Source: Paracoccaceae bacterium (GTDB taxonomy: Bacteria > Pseudomonadota > Alphaproteobacteria > Rhodobacterales > Rhodobacteraceae). From it: 14,916 bases of DNA. Location of the stretch: positions 1-14,916 of the forward strand of contig JALWQC010000346.1 of assembly GCA_027080755.1 (NCBI GenBank). Direction: 5' to 3'. Numbering within the stretch: position 1 is the first letter of the stretch; every line of letters starts with the position of its first letter. The notes under the pieces are model-generated. The model was not told the origin of the DNA. It made no database searches and saw nothing but the letters and a program-made list of their open reading frames with translations. The translations under genes and the position numbers were made by a program. Below are positions 7,602 through 14,869 of this stretch, in pieces.

Positions 7602-9631
7602 TGACGCGTCACCCCCCGCCATACGAATTGACCGGTTTCCTCGCGGGAAAGCTCGGCAGAATTCCTGATAGCGTCGGCCAGGTCATTATCCCCCAGAGTT
7701 TTATCAACGAAACTTTCCAGTGTATCGAAATGCGGGCCGGCCTGATCCATATCGACGCCGCGAAGTTTGGGCAAAAGCCGCATCTCTATCTGATCGGCAA
7801 GCGGTATTTTGATAGAACTATGCCCCCCGACTTCCGGGTAATTGGCGACATAGGACATCATTGCACCCCCCAGTCGATGGCCGATAGGACGTTGCAGATC
7901 CCGCATAATGTCGACAAGGCTATCAAGATAGCCGCCTACCCGTGCCTTTTCGCCCCCCAGGGAACCGGTATTACGGACCCAGCTGTTCCACCGGTCCAGG
8001 GAAAGGGCCTTCATTTCCGGGATGTCCCCGGTCGGGGCGCCTTCCCGTATTTTGCGCGGCGCGGCAAAACGCAAGACATTGGCCCGGTCGATAACCTTGT
8101 CCGACAGGGACTGGGTGCTTTCGTCCTCGTTCATCGTGCCTGCAAAAAGAACGTTATAGCCGGGGAAAATCCGGGGGGGTTGCTGCCCTGCGGCCATCTT
8201 GATCTCCAGCTCTATTTCCGCATCTTTACGGGCGGATTCATTGTCTGTCTGACCCCGCCGAGGGCGACTTTCCAACCGGCTGAGGAAGTCCGAGAAATAG
8301 TATTCCACCCGTGCAAGGTTCATCTCGTCAAGCAGCACCATCATCATTCTGTTCTGCAGATCGGGGTCCTTATCCGCACCGTTGTAGGCATCAACCTGAT
8401 ACAAAGCGCGGGCCAGATCGGTAGGACGGAACCGGCCTTCGATATAGTTGTAAAACCCCATCAGATCCTGCGGGCTATCCCAACGTGGTTGCACAGGCAC
8501 TTGCAAAAACCCGATCCCCATACCTTCGGAATAGCGACGTGGCAGCTGGCTTTTACCCGTACCGGAAATGCCGGCCAGAACGGCCAACTGGGTTGTTTCG
8601 TTCACTTTCATCGCGGTGTGAAAAGCGTGAATAGTGCGGGACGGATATTCCAGACCATAAGCACCCATATATTTCTGGACCCGATGCAAGGCCTCTTCTT
8701 CGGTCTCGCGATCGTGCAGTTCAAGCTTTTTCAACTGTCCAAGCACCGGCGGCATGGATTTCAGATCCCGTAGCGGATCTTCGTCCAATCCATCGTCCGA
8801 GCCGGAAAGTTGGCCAGCCTTGCTTCGCAAGTACTCGATCCGGGATTCAAGCGTACTGCGATCCGCTTCAAGGGCTGTGCGTTCCGCGTCCAGATGCCTG
8901 GCCTCTGCCGCGGCAACTTCGTTCTGCGTCAAAAGTTTTCTGAAAGAGGCTTCCACCTCTGCGCGTTTATGATCTGTTACACTCAGGGTAGACCTTACCT
9001 TTTGCAAATTCTCCAAAGCCGCGGCTGTGGATCCTTCCAGGCAGGACTCTTCACGATTCAGGTCAGCCACACGTATCTGCAAATTGGCCTCTTCCTCTTT
9101 TAATTGTCGTAAACTACCCAGCTCGGCCCTCAGACTATCCACCTCGTTACGTAACAGGCCGGCTTCGCTCTGAAGGTTTTCGATTTCCCCTACCAACGCC
9201 TCGGCCCTGTCAAGCCGCGCCTGGACCAGGCGCAGGGCATCTTCCTTTTCGTCAAGCTCGCGTTTTGCTTCGGCAAAGCGGGCAACGGCCTCCTCGGTTT
9301 CGCGATCCATGGCGCGGATCTCTTCCTTTCGCTCGGAAAGGGTTTCAAGCGTGACAAGTATCTCGTCCCGTTCTCGGCACAGGGCATCAACCTCGGCCTT
9401 CAATCCGGCAACATCTTCCATCTCTTTCGTGCGGGCATGCAGCTGGCTGTCAATATCGGCAAGGGCCTGGCGCTTGATCTCTATTTGCGCCTCCAGTTCG
9501 TCCCGGGTGATACGGGGGCCGGCGGTGCTGATCACCCGGTCATATCGCTGAGCCAGCACAAGAAAGAGAACCGTCAGAAAAATAACAACGATGCCCGCCC
9601 CGATAACAACAGATACAATATCAAAGGTCAT
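7598..9631 (-). CDS. Membrane-anchored coiled-coil McrB-like AAA+ NTPase
   Basis: The 677-residue product has three parts. Residues 5-27 form a hydrophobic helix (VVIGAGIVVIFLTVLFLVLA) followed by basic residues, which predicts a single-pass anchor with the rest in the cytoplasm. Residues about 40-275 form a long, charged heptad coiled coil. Residues about 320-677 form an McrB/MoxR-type AAA+ motor: Walker A GISGTGKS (354-361), the family block QPRWDSPQDLMGFYNY (381-396), Walker B VLLDEMNLARVEYYFSDFL (432-450), sensor GTMNEDEST (498-506) and an arginine-finger candidate in VIDRANVLRF. In E. coli McrB the sensor/GTP motif reads MNTADRS; here it is MNEDEST, so nucleotide preference (GTP or ATP) is open. 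The gene overlaps its coiled-coil neighbour upstream and the DUF2357 gene downstream, each by ATGA, and has AGGAG 7 bases before its ATG. It is probably the central motor of the complex, fixed to the membrane (inference). Confidence 0.9.
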   Translation of the reverse strand: MTFDIVSVVIGAGIVVIFLTVLFLVLAQRYDRVISTAGPRITRDELEAQIEIKRQALADIDSQLHARTKEMEDVAGLKAEVDALCRERDEILVTLETLSERKEEIRAMDRETEEAVARFAEAKRELDEKEDALRLVQARLDRAEALVGEIENLQSEAGLLRNEVDSLRAELGSLRQLKEEEANLQIRVADLNREESCLEGSTAAALENLQKVRSTLSVTDHKRAEVEASFRKLLTQNEVAAAEARHLDAERTALEADRSTLESRIEYLRSKAGQLSGSDDGLDEDPLRDLKSMPPVLGQLKKLELHDRETEEEALHRVQKYMGAYGLEYPSRTIHAFHTAMKVNETTQLAVLAGISGTGKSQLPRRYSEGMGIGFLQVPVQPRWDSPQDLMGFYNYIEGRFRPTDLARALYQVDAYNGADKDPDLQNRMMMVLLDEMNLARVEYYFSDFLSRLESRPRRGQTDNESARKDAEIELEIKMAAGQQPPRIFPGYNVLFAGTMNEDESTQSLSDKVIDRANVLRFAAPRKIREGAPTGDIPEMKALSLDRWNSWVRNTGSLGGEKARVGGYLDSLVDIMRDLQRPIGHRLGGAMMSYVANYPEVGGHSSIKIPLADQIEMRLLPKLRGVDMDQAGPHFDTLESFVDKTLGDNDLADAIRNSAELSREETGQFVWRGVTRQ
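7610..7617 (-). promoter_or_regulatory. Ribosome site favouring the inner start of the McrC-like gene
   Basis: GGGGGGTG on the minus strand lies 8 bases before the ATG at 7601 and inside the end of the AAA+ gene. The alternative ATG at 7622 has only a GGAAA about 13 bases upstream, so the inner ATG, which overlaps the AAA+ stop as ATGA, is the more likely start. Confidence 0.5.
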
Positions 9632-11310
9632 TCTGTGGCTCCTGCTGCAGTATCGGCCGGTGTGGCGCTATTTTCCCCTTCGGGTGGTTCCATGATGGCC
9701 GGTGCCGCTTCTTTCTGGTCCCGGATACGATCCGAAAGCTGTTGCAATTCCTCCTCCCGTGTCGTGATGAGCGCACTCAAGCGGCGTTCCTGTGCTTCCA
9801 GATCGGCGATATGGGCCGCCAGTGTCTTTTGGCGCGCCTCGATATCCGCAAGCATATTTCCGGCAGAAACCAGGGCCGCCTGCGCTTTTGCATTTTCATC
9901 AACGGTCTTGGTCCTGCGTTGTTCCAACAACCGGATTTCCGCTTCTATGCCGCTGCGACGTTCTTCCAGTCCCAGAATATCCGCCTCTATACCTTGACGG
10001 CGGGCGATGGTTTCGGCCAGCGTTGCCTCACTGCTCCGGCTTTTCTGTTCAAGATCATCAACCACCTGTTTTTGCTGTTCAATTTTCGCAGAAAGCGCCG
10101 CCTGATCCTCTTGCAGAGTCCGGATATTTTCCGTAAGGGCGGAAACCTTTGCCTCTCTGTTTGCAACGGATTGGTCCAGCGTCGTTATCTCTGCTTCAAG
10201 GGCTTGCGCCCGCGCCTGCCGTTCCGAAATTTGAGACCGCAGATCCGAGACCCTGGTCTTTGCCCGTTCTGTTTCGTCCCGAAGGGAGTTAAGAGAGCCT
10301 TGTAGCGCGGTCACCTCGGACTGGAGGGTCTGGCGCGTTTTCAGCAAAGCTGCGGTTTCCGTCTGGATCCCGTCGCGGCTGGCCGTTGCCTGGGTGATTT
10401 GCTGTGCAAGTTCCTTCTGGCGATTTTCAAGCTTTTCGATCTCCGTCAACAGGGCTGACTTGCGGTCCTCCATTGGCTGGATATTTTGTTGCAAGGTTGC
10501 CCGAGCAGCCCTCAGACCGGCGATTTCTGTCGCAAGCTGGTCCTGCTCGTCCCGATTTTCCCGCATTTGGCCTTTTAATCCGGCGAGGGCTTCCTGCAAA
10601 CGCCCAGATTCCGCCTGACGTTCCTGAATCGTTGCTGCCAGTTCTGCAATGCGTTGGCGCACCGTCTGTAATTCCTTGCGCTTTCCTTCAAGTGTTGAAA
10701 CATCCCCGCGCAAACTCTGGATCGTTCCGGTCAGCTGCGCCTGCTCGTCCCTGAGGCTATTCACCTCGTCTTTTAACAGATCCCGGGCGCTGGTTGCTGT
10801 TGCAATGTCGTTGCCAAGCTGTTCCTGACGTCTTTTCAGGTCTGCAATTTTGCGTTCCAGATCCGCACGGTCCGGCCCGAGGGTCTGGATGCTGTCTTCA
10901 AGGTCTTGCCGCTCTGTGCGCAAGGCCGCAATTTCCTCGGCCGCAGCACTACGGGTGGCATCTGCCGTCTTCGCACGATCCTCAAGCTCTTTGATCCGTA
11001 TTTCCTGACGTTTTATAGTCTGCTGGTTCAGCTCGACCTCTGCCGCCAGCGCGTCATGTGTATCGCGAAGCGTATCCCGACGGGCGTTGAGCGTGCCGGT
11101 TTCCTGCAAAAGGGCATTCCTGCGGTCCTGAAGGGTGGCGACTTCTGCTTCCAGTCGGGGCTTTTCCCGTCTGATATCCGAAAACTCGGCATCCAGCTTG
11201 CGGACTTGCACCAGAAGAAAAACCATTGCGGAAATCGCTATCACTGACAAAAAAACCGCCAGATAGGTGTTGATCCGGCTATCGGCCGAGATCTTGTTCG
11301 ATGAGGTCAA
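9628..11310 (-). CDS. Single-pass membrane protein with very long coiled coil
   Basis: The 560-residue protein has one N-terminal membrane helix (residues about 15-35, YLAVFLSVIAISAMVFLLV) and then an almost unbroken coiled coil from about 40 to 525, rich in Glu, Gln, Arg, Ala and Leu. It ends in an acidic, Pro/Ala-rich tail (EPPEGENSATPADTAAGATE). No catalytic domain is visible. A rod of that length would reach several tens of nanometres from the inner face of the membrane. The start is TTG at 11310: the frame has a TGA 22 bases upstream, there is no ATG before the membrane helix, and a GGAGG lies 6 bases before the TTG. The gene overlaps the helicase gene by 32 bp and the AAA+ gene by ATGA. 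Its layout (anchor plus rod) matches the N-terminal half of the AAA+ protein, so the two may pair through their coils. Coiled-coil scaffolds of this kind are known in CoCoNuT operons, and ZorA of Zorya also carries a long cytoplasmic tail, although ZorA has a MotA-like membrane domain that is absent here. Confidence 0.85.
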   Translation of the reverse strand: MTSSNKISADSRINTYLAVFLSVIAISAMVFLLVQVRKLDAEFSDIRREKPRLEAEVATLQDRRNALLQETGTLNARRDTLRDTHDALAAEVELNQQTIKRQEIRIKELEDRAKTADATRSAAAEEIAALRTERQDLEDSIQTLGPDRADLERKIADLKRRQEQLGNDIATATSARDLLKDEVNSLRDEQAQLTGTIQSLRGDVSTLEGKRKELQTVRQRIAELAATIQERQAESGRLQEALAGLKGQMRENRDEQDQLATEIAGLRAARATLQQNIQPMEDRKSALLTEIEKLENRQKELAQQITQATASRDGIQTETAALLKTRQTLQSEVTALQGSLNSLRDETERAKTRVSDLRSQISERQARAQALEAEITTLDQSVANREAKVSALTENIRTLQEDQAALSAKIEQQKQVVDDLEQKSRSSEATLAETIARRQGIEADILGLEERRSGIEAEIRLLEQRRTKTVDENAKAQAALVSAGNMLADIEARQKTLAAHIADLEAQERRLSALITTREEELQQLSDRIRDQKEAAPAIMEPPEGENSATPADTAAGATE

Positions 11311-14300
11311 GACAACCCTCCATATCCTGTTTCAATTCATCGACCCAGAACCGCCGGACTTTCCAGCCAAGGGATCGCATTTGGTGATCACGCCAGTGAT
11401 CGTCTATCTTCCTGTTTCCGTCGATATCCTGGTGGAATATCCGGCCGTCTACCTCCAGATCCAGCTTGACACCGGAAGGTCCGAACAATGCAAAGTCGAG
11501 GCGCCGTCCGGCGATTTCGTATTGTGGTTCCGCTTTAAGACCCCGTCGCCCGAGTGCGGCATAGACAATACGTTCCCATTCACTGTCGAAGATATTTTCA
11601 CCTTGCCGGTGCGGGGGTTCGGTTGCCCGCGCCGCGAGGCTGGCAAGCGTCCTGATTTTTCCTGACCGGGCATAGGAAAGATCGCCAAAGACATGCGCCA
11701 CGGCACGAGCTCGACTAATCGCAACATTAATACGCCGCCACTCGCGCTGCAAAAAGGCTACGCCGGACTGGGGGCTTCCGGCAAAAACCGTCGGGGAAAA
11801 CAGGATTACGTCACGCTCTTGCCCCTGAAAACCGTCCACCGTTGCGATACGCAATTCAGCACCTCTGGCCAGATCCTCCGGCAAGACCTTTTGAACGGCC
11901 ATTTCAATCGCGCGCACCTGGGCCCGAAAAGGCGCTATCACCCCGATTGTGCCTTTATACCCCTGATCCACCAGAAGAGTCCGAACATGGGTTACTATTG
12001 CGTCAACCTCTGCTGTATTAACGTTGCGCGCAGTATTTGACGGGGACGCATGCCCTGGCACATCTGTCCAGACAATACCCGCCCGCGCGCCTTTGGGGAC
12101 TTTTAACCCCGCAATATCCGCAGAAACGCGGAGCCGTCCGCCATAGAAGTCGGTGTTGATATATCCAACAATATCCGCCGCCGAACGATACTGGTCCCGC
12201 AGCATGACAGCGGGAACATCCGGCGTGGACCGTGCCAGATCAAAAAGCGAGACACGCCCCTGTGCAAACCGCCCCATGCCCTTTTGTGGCAATCCTTGTG
12301 CCGTCATCAGGTTGCGATCCTGCGCCGCCCCTATCTGGGGAATAAAGGCCAACTGCCTGTCATCCCCCACAATCACAACCCGCCGCGCACGGGCAAGAAG
12401 CGGCAGAGCCGAGGCAATGTCGCACTGACTTGCCTCGTCAAAGATAACCAGATCGAATACCCCGTCATGAAGGTCGATGCGTTTGGGAGTTCCCAGAACG
12501 CTGGCCAGCCACAGGGGGCGGTGGTCCAGAACCTGTTCGACCAAATCGCGCCCGAGCGAGGTCGATCCGGTCAGTTCAATATCCCGCAGCGCATTTGTCA
12601 GCGCAAGGCGCTTGTCCTCGGGAACATTTGCGATTCTGTTCATAAGCCGGGGCAGATACTTGCGACAAATCTTGCCGATACGCTCTGTCAGATCTACCGG
12701 ATCCGCAGGCTCTTCCATCCGGGCCAGACGTTGCCGGTCACGGGCAATCGCCGCATCCAGACTTTGAAGATCCGCACCCACGGGAACCTCCTCTGGCTCG
12801 GGGGGCTGTTTCCGCTTTTGCCATCCGGTAAGCCACGCGATTATCCGCGCCAGCCCCGAAAGGGGCTTATCCGGTCTGACCGGGGTGATCTGTTGTTGTT
12901 TCAGCGTTAAAACAACAGCATCCCTGCGTTCTATATGATCCGCCAGCTGAAGATTCAGCCGCCGCCTTTCGCCGATAAGATCCAGCGCTTTACGGCGATC
13001 CCCGGACAAGGTCCGCAGGGATTCGGCCAAAACCACATCCCTTTCCCCCGAAAATCCGTTTGACGGGTCGCGCACCAGCGTATCGAGGACTTGCCGAAAG
13101 CCTACATCCACATCTTTTGCCGGATTCAGGGTCCTGACCATAAAGCCCGCATCCGGGGCAATGTCGGAAAGCCGCCCTTCGACAGCATCAAGAGCCTGAT
13201 GGTTTTTAGAGGCAACCAGAACGCGCTGTCCCTCGGCCAGCGCCGAAGCAACCATCGCCACAATCGCCTGACTTTTACCGGTTCCCGGTGGGCCTGTCAC
13301 AACACTCAACGGCGCACGCATGGCCGACTGAACGGCGAAAATCTGCTCGGCGTTCAATGGGCCGACATTCAAAGCCGGGGCTACATTTGCGGGGCCGGCG
13401 ACATCAAGGCCCAGCAATGTCCCCAGCGCTGTGCGCGACAGGCGGTCCTGTGACCACGTTGCAATTCTGTCAAGATCACGGACAGCCCCGGCGGTAAAGC
13501 TGCTGTCGTTTGGCAGGAACAGCGCCACTGCGTCGTGGATACCCTCTGCCGTCGGCTCAAGCCGGCCCAAAGGCTGGACGCCCTGCAGCTTTCCGCGAAC
13601 TGAACGGGCCATGGCTTCCTTCAGCCGCTGCCTGAACTCCTCCCGGGGGAGGCCTTCGACGCCCTCTGTGGAAAAAACCTCGCGCAACGCTGCCGCGCTC
13701 CAGGATGTGTTGCGCGCTGCGGCCTTCAGCCAGTCCGGGTTCACAAGGATATTGTCGGTCTCGACCGTGATAACCAGCATGCCGTCCTCGCGCCGCCATT
13801 GCGCAGCAAGAAGCCCCACGGGCCAGATTGCCGGCGCACCGGTTTTCCGGCCAACAGCAATGGGCCAACCGATCGCCAGAGTGTTTTCATTCGCCTCCCG
13901 TCGGCTGAGCGCCTCGCGAAAGCCGGGGGGCACCTGATCGAGGGGCAGGCGCATTTCGCCAAAGACCTCTTCTCCACCCCACCATTTCCCGTTGCCGGTT
14001 ACCAGCTGAAAGCTGGTTGCGTGACGTTCCGGACTCTGGGTCAGAGCGCCGCGCGGATCAGACCGGAGCGCGGACCGATAGTAGCGGACAAGCGCCTGCG
14101 GATCCGGTTTCTGTACTGGCACAGGATCGGCATCATTCCCGACAGCCGGGGCGGGAATCTGGCCAAGGCGCGCCGGTGTGGCAAGCAGTGAATCCCCGAA
14201 ACTGTCCAGATCCCTGGTGGCAATATCGGGTAAAAGGTATTCGCCAAGGCGAGGTCTGCTTTTGGCCCGCCATTTGCGGTCTCTGCCCAGTTCGATCACC

Positions 14301-14440
14301 CCTTCATGGGCCAGTGTTTCCAGTTCTCTGATAAATTCCAGACGTTTGCGCGGGGACAAATCTATATCACCCATACGCAAAAGATCGCCGGTCGTGCGTC
14401 CCCTCGGAAAGGATTCGATAAGTTTGAGAACGTTGGACAT
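11279..14440 (-). CDS. Upf1-like SF1 helicase with C-terminal Vsr/DUF559-type nuclease
   Basis: The 1053-residue protein opens the cluster. Residues about 1-60 resemble a small winged helix (MSNVLKLIESFPRG; RKRLEFIRELETLAHEGVIE). The SF1B helicase core has Walker A VTGPPGTGKS (381-390), motif II IFDEASQCD (666-674), motif III VGDDRQL (691-697), the QYRS block (750-753), motif V ATVDGFQGQERDV (866-878) and motif VI VAISRARA (906-913). About 280 residues separate motifs I and II, including a charged helical insert (about 465-580), as in Upf1/Dna2-like enzymes. The C-terminus (about 946-1053) is a Vsr/DUF559-like PD-(D/E)xK domain: FDSEWERIVYAAL, RRLDFAL (D982), LDLEVDG (E996, D998), H1003, D1013 and R1017, ending GWKVRRFWVDEL. 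Such helicase-nuclease fusions are common in defence loci; the CnuH protein of CoCoNuT systems is, as I recall, of this type. The ATG at 14440 directly follows an in-frame TGA. It would unwind DNA, RNA or hybrids and cut them; which substrate cannot be read from sequence. Confidence 0.9.
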   Translation of the reverse strand: MSNVLKLIESFPRGRTTGDLLRMGDIDLSPRKRLEFIRELETLAHEGVIELGRDRKWRAKSRPRLGEYLLPDIATRDLDSFGDSLLATPARLGQIPAPAVGNDADPVPVQKPDPQALVRYYRSALRSDPRGALTQSPERHATSFQLVTGNGKWWGGEEVFGEMRLPLDQVPPGFREALSRREANENTLAIGWPIAVGRKTGAPAIWPVGLLAAQWRREDGMLVITVETDNILVNPDWLKAAARNTSWSAAALREVFSTEGVEGLPREEFRQRLKEAMARSVRGKLQGVQPLGRLEPTAEGIHDAVALFLPNDSSFTAGAVRDLDRIATWSQDRLSRTALGTLLGLDVAGPANVAPALNVGPLNAEQIFAVQSAMRAPLSVVTGPPGTGKSQAIVAMVASALAEGQRVLVASKNHQALDAVEGRLSDIAPDAGFMVRTLNPAKDVDVGFRQVLDTLVRDPSNGFSGERDVVLAESLRTLSGDRRKALDLIGERRRLNLQLADHIERRDAVVLTLKQQQITPVRPDKPLSGLARIIAWLTGWQKRKQPPEPEEVPVGADLQSLDAAIARDRQRLARMEEPADPVDLTERIGKICRKYLPRLMNRIANVPEDKRLALTNALRDIELTGSTSLGRDLVEQVLDHRPLWLASVLGTPKRIDLHDGVFDLVIFDEASQCDIASALPLLARARRVVIVGDDRQLAFIPQIGAAQDRNLMTAQGLPQKGMGRFAQGRVSLFDLARSTPDVPAVMLRDQYRSAADIVGYINTDFYGGRLRVSADIAGLKVPKGARAGIVWTDVPGHASPSNTARNVNTAEVDAIVTHVRTLLVDQGYKGTIGVIAPFRAQVRAIEMAVQKVLPEDLARGAELRIATVDGFQGQERDVILFSPTVFAGSPQSGVAFLQREWRRINVAISRARAVAHVFGDLSYARSGKIRTLASLAARATEPPHRQGENIFDSEWERIVYAALGRRGLKAEPQYEIAGRRLDFALFGPSGVKLDLEVDGRIFHQDIDGNRKIDDHWRDHQMRSLGWKVRRFWVDELKQDMEGCLDLIEQDLGR
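11317..11321 (-). promoter_or_regulatory. Shine-Dalgarno site that sets the TTG start
   Basis: The minus strand reads GGAGG here, 6 bases before the TTG at 11310-11308. No ATG or GTG with a comparable site lies between the upstream in-frame stop and the membrane helix, so this strong site supports TTG initiation inside the end of the helicase gene. Confidence 0.7.
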
Positions 14441-14474
14441 TCAACTTCACCCGAACGACGTATCGGTCCGGGAG

Positions 14475-14550
14475 CCATATTTTATAAACCGGAAACTATA
14501 CGGGGAAATATGAAGCATTACACTGTAAGGATGCAAGCAAAAAACAGGAC
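14475..14550 (-). promoter_or_regulatory. Possible promoter region of the six-gene cluster
   Basis: This is the most AT-rich stretch upstream of the first gene. On the minus strand it includes TATAAA (14486 to 14481), followed by AATATGG, about 40 bases before the helicase ATG. A weak upstream TTTCCC at 16-base spacing is the only -35 candidate; TTGCTT farther upstream (near 14540) is another option with TAATGC. None fits a consensus well, so this marks a region, not a defined promoter. A GGTGA ribosome site lies just before the ATG. Confidence 0.3.
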
Positions 14551-14580
14551 ACCCCGTTAAGTAGTGCATGTGTGTTATTG

Positions 14581-14603
14581 CGCCGCCCCCCGGGCGGGCG
14601 GCG
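14581..14603. repeat. GC-only inverted repeat (8-bp stem, 7-base loop)
   Basis: CGCCGCCC pairs with GGGCGGCG around a CCCGGGC loop. No T-run follows on either strand, so it does not look like a Rho-independent terminator of the tRNA or of the cluster. It could be a protein-binding dyad, part of a 5' leader RNA, or chance in GC-rich DNA. Confidence 0.55.
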
Positions 14604-14846
14604 GCACAGGGCTGTTACGTCGCTCCATTCCCGCCCTGCTAACAGAAAACACCAAAGCGCAAATTCCCCCCGACCCTCGGTAATACCGCTAATGACATAT
14701 TATCGTCACGACGTCTGAAGGCTGCGAAAGCACGATGACCGTGCATGCGTCCATAGCCGAACGTCGTAAAATACTTAACGGATGCCGGCAGCCATTGAAG
14801 AGAGGAAAGTATTGGGGGGCAAATTACGCGCCCCGAATATCAATAA

Positions 14847-14857
14847 ACACAATGTGT
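14847..14857. repeat. Small dyad just past the tRNA 3' end
   Basis: ACACA-A-TGTGT lies 12 bases beyond the tRNA CCA. On the minus strand the sequence continues TTATTGATATT. It could form a weak tRNA terminator or lie in an attachment-site region; both readings are tentative. Confidence 0.25.
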
Positions 14858-14869
14858 ATACGGTGTTAG

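Larger units (their letters stand above)
14441..14869. other. Non-coding leader between tRNA-Ser and the defence cluster
   Basis: About 430 bp have no plausible protein gene on either strand. Right to left (the direction of transcription) it holds a small dyad just past the tRNA, a run of mixed sequence with a GCACG-ATGAC-CGTGC hairpin near 14730-14745, a GC-rich hairpin at 14581-14603, and an AT-rich stretch at about 14475-14550 that probably holds the operon promoter. Its length is notable next to genes that otherwise overlap. It may contain regulatory RNA or remnants of an integration junction, but nothing in it is decisive. Confidence 0.6.

Noticed and set aside
6872..8773. 633-residue open frame on the plus strand
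   Set aside because: It lies wholly antisense to the McrC-like and AAA+ genes, whose motifs are unmistakable. Its protein is Pro/Arg/His-rich without recognisable domains; long antisense frames are common in GC-rich coding DNA.
9628..11310. Coiled-coil membrane protein as ZorA of a Zorya system
   Set aside because: It has a single membrane helix and no MotA-like domain, and no ZorB-like partner is present.
9628..11310. Coiled-coil protein as an SMC or Rad50-type ATPase
   Set aside because: No Walker A, Walker B or ABC signature flanks the coil.
11279..14440. Helicase cluster as DISARM or BREX
   Set aside because: No methyltransferase, DUF1998, phospholipase D, PglZ or BrxC-like protein is encoded in the window.
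14581..14603. GC hairpin as a Rho-independent terminator
   Set aside because: No T-run follows it on either strand.
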